NCBI GenBank assembly: GCA_031266275.1
Contig: JAISBI010000030.1
Span: 1 to 47,675 of the forward strand
Direction: 5' to 3'
Source: Candidatus Nomurabacteria bacterium
GTDB taxonomy: Bacteria; Patescibacteriota; Saccharimonadia; Saccharimonadales; Saccharimonadaceae
DNA: 47,675 bases
Shown: one piece after another, positions 28,719-36,232 of the stretch
Position numbering within the stretch: position 1 is the stretch's first letter
How the letters are laid out: the number at the start of each line of letters is the position of its first letter
Made by a program: the position numbers and the translations under genes
The notes under the pieces: model-generated
The model's database searches: none
Told to the model about the DNA's origin: nothing
The model's input: only the letters and a program-made list of their open reading frames with translations

Positions 28719-31700
28719 ATGAGTGAGGGGAAAAAATTAAAAACCAGCGATTTTGTGCACTTGCACAATCATACCAACCACAGCGTTTTGGACGGACTGA
28801 CGAAAATTCCGGAACTGGTGGAGCTGACCAAAAAGTACGGCATGGAAGCGGTGGCGATGACCGATCACGGTACTTTGTCCGGTTGGATTGAATTATATAA
28901 AGAAGCGAGAGACAACGGCGTCAAGCCGATTTTAGGTTACGAAGCTTATGTCGCGCCGCGTACTTACAAAGACCGCGATCCGCAAAAAGACAAAAGCCGC
29001 TGTCATATCACGCTGCTGGCGATGAACAATGACGGCGTCAAAAACCTGATGCGATTGTCGACCAAAGCCAACCTCGAGGGGTTTTATTATAAACCGCGCG
29101 TCGATCATGATTTGTTGCGGGAGTATAACGAGGGAATTATTTGCTTGTCCGGTTGCATCGGCTCGGAGGTTTCGGAGGCTTTGCGTGGTGACGATTACGA
29201 AACGGCGCGGAAAATCGCCGAGTTTTATCGGGATATTTTCGGCGATAGGTACTATTTGGAATTGCAGGATCACGGGCATGTTGACGCGCCCAAACATTAT
29301 GACGAGCAGAAAAAAGTCAATGATGGCCTCGACAAATTACACGATGAACTCGGCATTCCGCGCGTGATTTCTTGTGACGCGCATTATCCGAATATTGAGG
29401 ACACGGACGCGCATGAAGTATTGCTCTGTGTCGGCACTGGCGCGCTATTGTCTGACACTAATCGCATGAGCATGAAAGATTTTCAACTGCATGTGACCGA
29501 CCCGAAAGACATTATTGCGCGTTGGGGGCAGACGCATCGCGACGCGATTTTGAATACTAAGAAAATCGCCGATAGGTGCGTGGTCGATATTGAACTGGGC
29601 GGTATGTTGATTCCGACATTTGCTTGTCCGGACGGCAAAACTGAGGAAGAATACTTGTCGGAATTGGTTTATAGCGGGCTGGCGGAGCGTTACGGTGGGA
29701 TTCCGCCGGAGCAGGCCGAAAAATTGACAGCGGCGAAAGCCAAGAAGTTGCTCAATAAGGAACAATCGGAGCGGGCTGAATACGAATTGTCCGTCATCAG
29801 TAAAATGGGCTTTTGCGGTTATTTTTTAATCGTTTGGGACTTCATCAAATGGGGCCGTGAGCAGCGCATCGTTTTCGGGCCGGGTCGCGGTTCGGCGGCC
29901 GGTTCGATTATTGCTTATGCTTTGAGAATTACTGACCTCGATCCGCTGAAATATGATTTGCTATTCGAGCGATTTTTGAATCCTGACCGCATTTCGATGC
30001 CGGACATCGACATTGACATCCAAGACACGCGGCGCGACGAAGTGGTTGAATATTGTGCTAATAAATACGGCCAAGACCGCGTGTCGAATATTTTGACATT
30101 TGGCAAAATGGCGGCGCGCAGTTCGGTACGCGACGTGGCGCGCGTGTTGAATGTGCCGTATGCCGATGCTGATAAATTGTCGAAGACGGTGCCGGATTTA
30201 ATTCAAGGCCGGCATGTTCCGTTGAGCAAGTCGGTTGAGGAAGATTCTGGCCTGCGGGCCGCCTACGGCGAGGGCGGTTGGAAGCGCGAAGTTTTGGATT
30301 ATGCTAAGCGGTTGGAAGGGACGATTCGCTCACACGGCGTCCATGCTTGTGGCGTGGTGATTGCACCGGATGCTTTGGTCAATCATTTGCCGCTGGAAAT
30401 GGCCCAAAAAGGCGTCATCGCGACGCAGTTCCCGATGGGCCAGATTGAAGATTTGGGCCTGCTGAAAATGGATTTTTTGGGCCTGTCCAACTTGACCGTG
30501 ATTTCCAACACCATTCGCATCGTGCGCAAAGTTTATGACGAAAATGTGGATTTGTCGCAATTGTCGTTGGAAGATAAAAAAACTTACGAGTTGTTCCAGC
30601 GGGCCGATACGACGGGCGTGTTCCAGTTGGAATCCGGCGGCATGAAGCGTTATTTGAAAGACCTCAAAGCGTCGAAGTTCGAAGACATCATCGCGATGGT
30701 GGCGCTGTATCGGCCGGGTCCAATGCAGTTCATCGATTCGTTTATTCGCCGCAAGCACGGCAAGGAAAAAATTACTTATCTCGATCCGCATATGAAAGAG
30801 GCGCTGGAGACGACTTATGGGATTTTGGTTTACCAAGAGCAGTTCATGCAGATTTCCAAAGACATGTGCGGATTTACCGGCGGCGAGGCCGACACTTTGC
30901 GCAAAGCGGTCGGCAAGAAGAAAATGGATATGATGCTGGCGCTGAAGCCGAAATTCATCGATGGGGCGGTCGAACGGTCGGGCGCCAAGCGGGCTGATAT
31001 GGAAAAGTTTTGGGAGCAACTGGTCGAGTTTGCCAATTATTGTTTCAACAAGAGCCACGCGGCTTGTTACGCCCTGATTGCTTATTGGACGGCTTATCTC
31101 AAAGCGCATTATCCGGCGGCTTTCATGGCGGCTTTGATGACGTCGGATTCTGGCAACACCGACCGGTTGGCCATCGAAATCGCCGAATGTAACAAAATCG
31201 GCATCAAAGTTTTGGCGCCGGACATCAATGAATCTTTCGAAGAATTTGCCGTCGTGCCGGAAACCGAAAACGTCCGTTTCGGCTTGGCGGCGGTCAAAGG
31301 CGTCGGTCGGACGGTGGTCGAAGAAATATTGGGCGTGCGCGAAAACGGCCCGTTTGAATCGATTGAAGATTATTGCCGCCGCGTCAATTCGCGCATTTCT
31401 AATAAAAAAGTTTGGGAAAGTTTGATTAAATCCGGCGCTTTCGACAGCTTCGGTGACCGCTCGGACTTGTTATTCAGCTTGGAAGCGATTTTGGAATTTG
31501 CTCAAAAAGTGCAGAAAGAAGCTGCGTCAGGCCAAGCCGACTTGTTCGGGTTGATGGAAGAAGATGTCACGCCGGAGGGCGCATTGGCGACGGTTTCGAT
31601 TGCTACCGCTCCGGACAAGCACACTGACAAGGAAAAATTAATGTGGGAGCGAGAATTGTTGGGGCTGTATTTGTCGGCGCATCCGCTGGATAAGTACGAC

Positions 31701-32360
31701 GGATTTTTCGCTGCCAACGGCGAGCCGATTGAAAAAATCACGCCGGAGCGCGACGGTCAAAGCGTCGAGATTTGCGGCATCGTCGATGCTATTCGAATTA
31801 TCAATACCAAAAAAGGCGACAAGATGGCTTTTGTGACGGTCGAAGACAAAACTGGCGCTATCGACGTAGTGACTTTCCCCAGTGTTTATAAAGACATCGC
31901 CGACAAGTTGGCGCAAGACGAAATCGTTCGCATTTACGGCAGAATTTCCGGCAAAAGCGCGACTGGCGCGGCGGTGCAGGACGCCAATGTCATCGCTAAT
32001 AAAGTGATTTTTGTCTCGGATGATGATTTGAGTGCGGCGCCGGACGGCGACGGCGCCAGCAAGCCTAATTCTTCACCAACTGAAACTCAGGAACCAGATT
32101 TAACAGAGGAAAATGCAGTTGAAGAAACTTCACCAACTGACAAAAAAATCTATATCCACGTCAAAAACCCCGACGATACTGACAGTTTGACGCTGGCCAA
32201 AGAAGCGCTGGTGGAATTTCCCGGCCCGTCGGAAATCATCTTGGTTTTGGGCGAGGACAAAAAAGACGCTTTGCGGCTGCCGTTTACCGCTCGCGCCTGC
32301 GAGGGCTTGGTTGACAAATTAGCTAAAGTTTACGGCGATAGGGCGGTGGCGTTGAAATGA
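28719..32360 (+). CDS. dnaE: DNA polymerase III alpha subunit
   Basis: A 1213-residue replicative polymerase of the DnaE type. An N-terminal PHP domain opens with FVHLHNHTNHSVLDGLT; the palm has GPGRGSAAGSIIAYAL and the catalytic PDIDIDIQDTRR; the HGVHACGVVIA and YQEQFMQISKDMCGFTGGEAD segments are typical; and an OB domain near the end reads VEICGIVDAIRIINTKKGDKMA. An Asp/Glu/Pro-rich linker (about residues 1105-1140) separates the OB domain from a last alpha/beta domain. The PHP domain keeps the metal-binding His residues, so it may proofread. Leaderless start; the EamA gene follows 13 bases after the stop. Confidence 0.97.
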   Translation: MSEGKKLKTSDFVHLHNHTNHSVLDGLTKIPELVELTKKYGMEAVAMTDHGTLSGWIELYKEARDNGVKPILGYEAYVAPRTYKDRDPQKDKSRCHITLLAMNNDGVKNLMRLSTKANLEGFYYKPRVDHDLLREYNEGIICLSGCIGSEVSEALRGDDYETARKIAEFYRDIFGDRYYLELQDHGHVDAPKHYDEQKKVNDGLDKLHDELGIPRVISCDAHYPNIEDTDAHEVLLCVGTGALLSDTNRMSMKDFQLHVTDPKDIIARWGQTHRDAILNTKKIADRCVVDIELGGMLIPTFACPDGKTEEEYLSELVYSGLAERYGGIPPEQAEKLTAAKAKKLLNKEQSERAEYELSVISKMGFCGYFLIVWDFIKWGREQRIVFGPGRGSAAGSIIAYALRITDLDPLKYDLLFERFLNPDRISMPDIDIDIQDTRRDEVVEYCANKYGQDRVSNILTFGKMAARSSVRDVARVLNVPYADADKLSKTVPDLIQGRHVPLSKSVEEDSGLRAAYGEGGWKREVLDYAKRLEGTIRSHGVHACGVVIAPDALVNHLPLEMAQKGVIATQFPMGQIEDLGLLKMDFLGLSNLTVISNTIRIVRKVYDENVDLSQLSLEDKKTYELFQRADTTGVFQLESGGMKRYLKDLKASKFEDIIAMVALYRPGPMQFIDSFIRRKHGKEKITYLDPHMKEALETTYGILVYQEQFMQISKDMCGFTGGEADTLRKAVGKKKMDMMLALKPKFIDGAVERSGAKRADMEKFWEQLVEFANYCFNKSHAACYALIAYWTAYLKAHYPAAFMAALMTSDSGNTDRLAIEIAECNKIGIKVLAPDINESFEEFAVVPETENVRFGLAAVKGVGRTVVEEILGVRENGPFESIEDYCRRVNSRISNKKVWESLIKSGAFDSFGDRSDLLFSLEAILEFAQKVQKEAASGQADLFGLMEEDVTPEGALATVSIATAPDKHTDKEKLMWERELLGLYLSAHPLDKYDGFFAANGEPIEKITPERDGQSVEICGIVDAIRIINTKKGDKMAFVTVEDKTGAIDVVTFPSVYKDIADKLAQDEIVRIYGRISGKSATGAAVQDANVIANKVIFVSDDDLSAAPDGDGASKPNSSPTETQEPDLTEENAVEETSPTDKKIYIHVKNPDDTDSLTLAKEALVEFPGPSEIILVLGEDKKDALRLPFTARACEGLVDKLAKVYGDRAVALK

Positions 32361-32373
32361 ACGGGAGGGTGGC

Positions 32374-33330
32374 ATGGAAAAATTGAGACAGAGCAACAGT
32401 AAATTCATCTGGGTGGCGCTGGCAGTCTTGGTCATGATAGCGGTGGTGCCAAACGGCACTTTCACCAAGCTAGCTAGTTTCGAGCTGGATGCTTTGACGA
32501 TTTCGGCCCTGCGTTACACGATGGCATCACTATTGCTGCTGCCGGTTTTCATCATCAATCTCAAAAAGCACGGCCGAGCTGTTCGCAAAAGGTTGCGCTT
32601 CATGATTTTAATGAGTTTGCCGTTTTCGCTGGGTGCGTCTTTGTTCACGATGGCGTTGAGCCTGACCAGCGTGTCGTTCGTCTCGATTTTGGATTTGTTT
32701 TCGCCGATTGTTTTCGTGATATTTTCGGCGTTGATTGTCAAAGACCGCATCACGCGGCACGCCATCGCCGGCATGATGTTGGCGGTGTTGGGCGCCGTCG
32801 TCATCGTCGTTTTGCCGATGGTGATTGGCTCCGGCGCGGTGATTGAATTTGGCTGGTTGCCGCTATTGTTGATGATGGGGTTCATCATCATCGAGGGGAC
32901 TTATCCGGTTTATCTGCGAAAAGTCAACGAGACAGGCGTGCCGATATTTTCGGTGACGTTCATCGGTTTCGTGTGGGTGGCGATAACTTCGACCATCGCG
33001 ACTTTTTTCGTGCACGGTGCCGATTCGTTTGCGAAAATCGGAGAGCTGTCGCCGACTGGCTGGCTGGTGATTGCCTATGGCGCCATCATGATTTCGATTA
33101 TCGCGCGGGCGGCTAATATCAAGATTTATGAAAAAATCGGTACCGCCACGACGGCCGCGATTTCGTATCTGTATTATTTCCTAGCCATCTTGTTGCCGGT
33201 GTTGATTTTCCACGAGAATTTGTCGTGGGAAATGTTCGTTGGCGCTGCCCTCGTCATCGCCGGCATCTTCGTGACGCGGCGCCACCCGCACAAATATAAG
33301 CACGTCATTCATCACAAAAGTAATTTATAA
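32374..33330 (+). CDS. EamA/DMT-family transporter
   Basis: A 318-residue membrane protein with about ten hydrophobic segments in two EamA repeats (roughly residues 10-150 and 163-300), as in drug/metabolite exporters of the DMT superfamily. The VSFVSILDLFSPIVFVIFSALIVKDRIT segment is typical of the end of repeat 1. The substrate cannot be told. GGGAGGGTGG precedes the ATG. It lies between dnaE and pgi with 13- and 9-base gaps, so the three may be cotranscribed. Confidence 0.87.
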   Translation: MEKLRQSNSKFIWVALAVLVMIAVVPNGTFTKLASFELDALTISALRYTMASLLLLPVFIINLKKHGRAVRKRLRFMILMSLPFSLGASLFTMALSLTSVSFVSILDLFSPIVFVIFSALIVKDRITRHAIAGMMLAVLGAVVIVVLPMVIGSGAVIEFGWLPLLLMMGFIIIEGTYPVYLRKVNETGVPIFSVTFIGFVWVAITSTIATFFVHGADSFAKIGELSPTGWLVIAYGAIMISIIARAANIKIYEKIGTATTAAISYLYYFLAILLPVLIFHENLSWEMFVGAALVIAGIFVTRRHPHKYKHVIHHKSNL

Positions 33331-33339
33331 AGGAGGAAC

Positions 33340-34605
33340 ATGAGTTTGAAATTAGACACTAGGTATATTGAAAATATGATAGGTGGGGCGGATTTTGCGG
33401 GCGTGCTGGAACGCGCCCGCGCGGCGCACGAGACGGTGCTGCGTGGCTCTGGCGCCGGCAGTGAATTTCTCGGCTGGCGGGACTTGCCGGCGGATTACGA
33501 CAGAGATGAATATGCTCGAGTCAAAAATGCGGCCGAGCGCATTCGGCGCGACAATGATGTTTTGGTGGTGATTGGCATCGGCGGGTCTTATTTGGGCGCG
33601 CGAGCGGTGATTGAATTACTAGGCGGCGCGGACGATGGGCTGGAAGTGATTTTCGCAGGGAAATCTTTGAGCTCCATAGAACTTGACCAAGTTTTGCGGG
33701 CGCTGGACGGCAAAGATTGGGCCATTAACGTCATATCGAAGTCCGGCACCACCACCGAGCCGGCCGTTGCGTTCAGAATTTTGCGCGAAAAGTTGATAGC
33801 CAAATATGGCGACGGCGCGCGCGAACGGATTTTCGTGACGACCGATGCGGCGAGGGGCACGCTCAAAGAACTAGCCGACGCTGGCGGCTACGAAACGTTC
33901 ACGGTGCCAGACGACATCGGTGGGCGCTATTCGGTGTTGTCGTCGGTCGGGCTATTGCCCATCGCGGCGGCCGGAATTGACATCGACGCATTGATGCGGG
34001 GAGCGGCGGCAGCGCGCGATGATTTGACGAAAAGCGGGGACAATCCGGCCATTCAATATGCCGCCCTGCGCAACTTTTTGTACGAAAAAGGTTATTTGGT
34101 CGAGGTTCTGGCTTGTTTTGAGCCGTCGTTTGCATCGATGAACGAATGGTGGAAACAATTATTCGGCGAAAGCGAGGGTAAAGACGGCAAGGGCATTCTG
34201 CCCGATTCGCTGATTTTCACGACCGACCTCCACTCGCTCGGCCAATATGTCCAAGACGGCCGGCGGCAGATTTTCGAAACATTCATCAATCTCGAGAGTT
34301 CACCTGTGGATGTTGAAGTCCCAGCCGGCGACGATGGCGATGGATTGGGCTTTCTCGCTGGTAAAAGTTTGAATTTTATCAATCAAAAAGCTTACGAAGC
34401 AACAGCGCTGGCGCATTCCGGCGGCGGCGTGCCGGTGCTGTCGCTCAACCTGCCGAAAATCGACGCCGAGAACATCGGCTATCTCATCTATTTCATGGAG
34501 GTGTCTTGCGCCATCAGCGCCTACATGCTAGGCGTCAATCCATTCAACCAGCCCGGCGTCGAGGCATACAAGAACAATATGTTCAAACTATTAGGCAAAA
34601 AATAA
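33340..34605 (+). CDS. pgi: Glucose-6-phosphate isomerase
   Basis: A 421-residue phosphoglucose isomerase of the shorter Gram-positive type. It interconverts glucose 6-phosphate and fructose 6-phosphate. Motifs: VVIGIGGSYLGARAVIELL, INVISKSGTTTEPAVAFRIL (phosphate-binding SKSGTTTE), GGRYSVLSSVGLLPIA, and GKGILPDSLIFTTDLHSLGQ; the C-terminal Lys of the active site is in the VEAYKNNMF segment. It feeds fructose 6-phosphate to phosphoketolase and transaldolase encoded at 12.6-17.2 kb. AAAGGAGG sets the start. Confidence 0.96.
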   Translation: MSLKLDTRYIENMIGGADFAGVLERARAAHETVLRGSGAGSEFLGWRDLPADYDRDEYARVKNAAERIRRDNDVLVVIGIGGSYLGARAVIELLGGADDGLEVIFAGKSLSSIELDQVLRALDGKDWAINVISKSGTTTEPAVAFRILREKLIAKYGDGARERIFVTTDAARGTLKELADAGGYETFTVPDDIGGRYSVLSSVGLLPIAAAGIDIDALMRGAAAARDDLTKSGDNPAIQYAALRNFLYEKGYLVEVLACFEPSFASMNEWWKQLFGESEGKDGKGILPDSLIFTTDLHSLGQYVQDGRRQIFETFINLESSPVDVEVPAGDDGDGLGFLAGKSLNFINQKAYEATALAHSGGGVPVLSLNLPKIDAENIGYLIYFMEVSCAISAYMLGVNPFNQPGVEAYKNNMFKLLGKK

Positions 34606-34631
34606 CCCACAAAAAAAGTCCGAAAAAACCC

Positions 34632-34660
34632 TTGCAAAACCATACCACTTATGCTATACT
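34632..34660 (+). promoter_or_regulatory. Promoter of the phase-variable FISUMP gene
   Basis: -35 TTGCAA (34632-34637), 17-bp spacer, -10 TATACT (34655-34660) in TATGCTATACT. The ATG at 34672 is 11 bases further, so the leader is nearly absent. The form TTGCA...TTATGCTANACT recurs at 47564. Confidence 0.82.
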
Positions 34661-34671
34661 AGAGACCAACT

Positions 34672-36186
34672 ATGTTCAAAATAAGTAAAAATTATAAGAA
34701 AAGCGGCAGGAACTCTCTCTCTCTCTCTCTCGTGAGGGCAGTCCGATGGCTCACTGAGAGAGCTAGAATGAAGATCAAGCGTCAGACGAAAACTGCAATA
34801 TCAATCATCACGGCGAGCATAATATTGGTTGCGGGTGTTTTCTGCGTTCAGTACTTCGCTAAAGCAATCAATGTTACCGATATCACACCTAGCACTGGTT
34901 CGATTACTGGCGGGCAGGAAGTTACCATCACCGGCGACTTTGGTTCCAACTCGATGCAGCAAATGACCGCCGAATACTGTGCGAACGAAATGTCCACCTA
35001 TCCAACAGGCGACGATAAACCTGACACCATTACTCGCATTGACGCCAGGGACAATCAAGAATACCGAATCAGAAAATTAGCTGATGGTAACTGTTGGATG
35101 ATAGACGACCTAGCATTACGACTAACACAAGGCATGACCCTCACCTCCGATACCACCAACGTTCCCGAAAACGAACCCAAAACAGTAGACTTCGCCTGGG
35201 ACAGTTTCATTTTAGGCACCTATGATGGTGATAGTAACTTTGTAAAGACTGGTTACCTAACAGTAAATGGTTACAGCAGCCCTTATAGCTCTAACTTAGA
35301 CGCCTGGCGCCAAGTAAACCCCAACGACTCAAGTATGTCCAACAGCACTAACTGCATAAACAACACAGGAAATGCTGATAATGGCGGAGTGTCCTACAGC
35401 CCAAACTCCAAAACCGGCTGTGGCTACCTATACAACTACTACACAGCTACAGTTGGTTCAGCCGCCCAAGCCGACTATAATAATGGTAAGGGCGCTGGCT
35501 ACATCGCCCAACAATCCATCTGCCCAGCCGGCTGGAAACTACCAAGTGGGCAAAACGCCAGTGGAGACTTTGGTATATTGGATAAGGCCTACCCACCAGG
35601 CACCGGCAGCGGTCATGACCTAGTCAACCCAGATACTCAGGGATTGTGGCTGTCGGCGGGCGCTTGGCAGGGCACTTTTAATGGCAACTACAGATCCAGC
35701 CTCGGCAATCAGGGTTTGGGTGGCATCTACTGGTCTTCGTCGGTTAGCTCAGCGGAGGACAGCGCTTACGGCGTGGCCTTTTTCTACAGTGACTATGTCT
35801 ACCCAGGTACCGGCAGCCTCTATCGGGACATCGGGCTTGCGGTTCGTTGTTTAGCCGACAAAGATTACATGTCCGCCCCGGTCGCCCCAGTTGTCATTAT
35901 TGGTGGCGTGGCGGCGACAGTGGTTAGTTATTCAGATACAGAAATCGTGATAAAAACTCCAGAACATTCGGCCGGTAAAGTCGACGTGACCGTAACTCGT
36001 GGCTCGCAAACTTTCACATTATCTGACGCTTACGAGTATTTTAACGTCCCAGACGTGCCAAACACCGGTACTGCTAAAGCCTCAGTGACTATGGTCGTCG
36101 TCCAAAGCAGTCTAGCGACGCTAATTATTGCCATAATCGGTGCCGTGATATTTATAACCAAACCCAAAAAGGCGCCGCGCCGCTGA
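34672..36186 (+). CDS. Phase-variable sortase-anchored FISUMP/IPT surface protein (ON)
   Basis: A 504-residue exported protein. Codons 14-20 are a CT tract (NSLSLSL), in frame here. A signal segment follows (about residues 40-64), then VTDITPSTGSITGGQEVTITG (67-87), the first half of an IPT/TIG domain. A FISUMP domain is inserted (about 124-394: DNQEYRIRKLADGNCWMIDD, SICPAGWKLPSGQ, IYWSSSV, GLAVRCLAD), and the IPT domain resumes at about 404-456 (VVIIGGVAATVVSYSDTEI to YEYF). The end is VPNTG (462-466), a hydrophobic helix and PKKAPRR, an LPXTG-like sortase signal. A second ATG at 34768 (codon 33) could give product without the tract, but it lacks a clear ribosome site. Confidence 0.85.
   Translation: MFKISKNYKKSGRNSLSLSLVRAVRWLTERARMKIKRQTKTAISIITASIILVAGVFCVQYFAKAINVTDITPSTGSITGGQEVTITGDFGSNSMQQMTAEYCANEMSTYPTGDDKPDTITRIDARDNQEYRIRKLADGNCWMIDDLALRLTQGMTLTSDTTNVPENEPKTVDFAWDSFILGTYDGDSNFVKTGYLTVNGYSSPYSSNLDAWRQVNPNDSSMSNSTNCINNTGNADNGGVSYSPNSKTGCGYLYNYYTATVGSAAQADYNNGKGAGYIAQQSICPAGWKLPSGQNASGDFGILDKAYPPGTGSGHDLVNPDTQGLWLSAGAWQGTFNGNYRSSLGNQGLGGIYWSSSVSSAEDSAYGVAFFYSDYVYPGTGSLYRDIGLAVRCLADKDYMSAPVAPVVIIGGVAATVVSYSDTEIVIKTPEHSAGKVDVTVTRGSQTFTLSDAYEYFNVPDVPNTGTAKASVTMVVVQSSLATLIIAIIGAVIFITKPKKAPRR
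34713..34731 (+). repeat. (CT)9 dinucleotide tract, coding, 19 nt
   Basis: C(TC)9 starting 41 bases after the ATG at 34672. With 19 nt the frame is open. With 17 nt translation reaches TGA nine codons after the tract; with 21 nt TGA follows at once. So both neighbouring lengths switch the gene off. Confidence 0.9.
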
Positions 36187-36197
36187 GTCTATACTGG

Positions 36198-36226
36198 TTG
36201 GTCGCCTCATGAATTTATGGTACAAT
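36198..36226 (+). promoter_or_regulatory. Promoter of the P-type ATPase gene, leaderless
   Basis: -35 TTGGTC (36198-36203), 17-bp spacer, -10 TACAAT (36221-36226). The ATG at 36233 is 6 bases after the -10. Confidence 0.78.
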
Positions 36227-36232
36227 GATAGC

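Noticed and set aside
22642-36186. Diversity-generating retroelement acting on the FISUMP domains
   Set aside because: FISUMP is C-type-lectin-like, a usual DGR target fold, but no reverse transcriptase, template repeat or adenine-biased variable repeat is present in the window.
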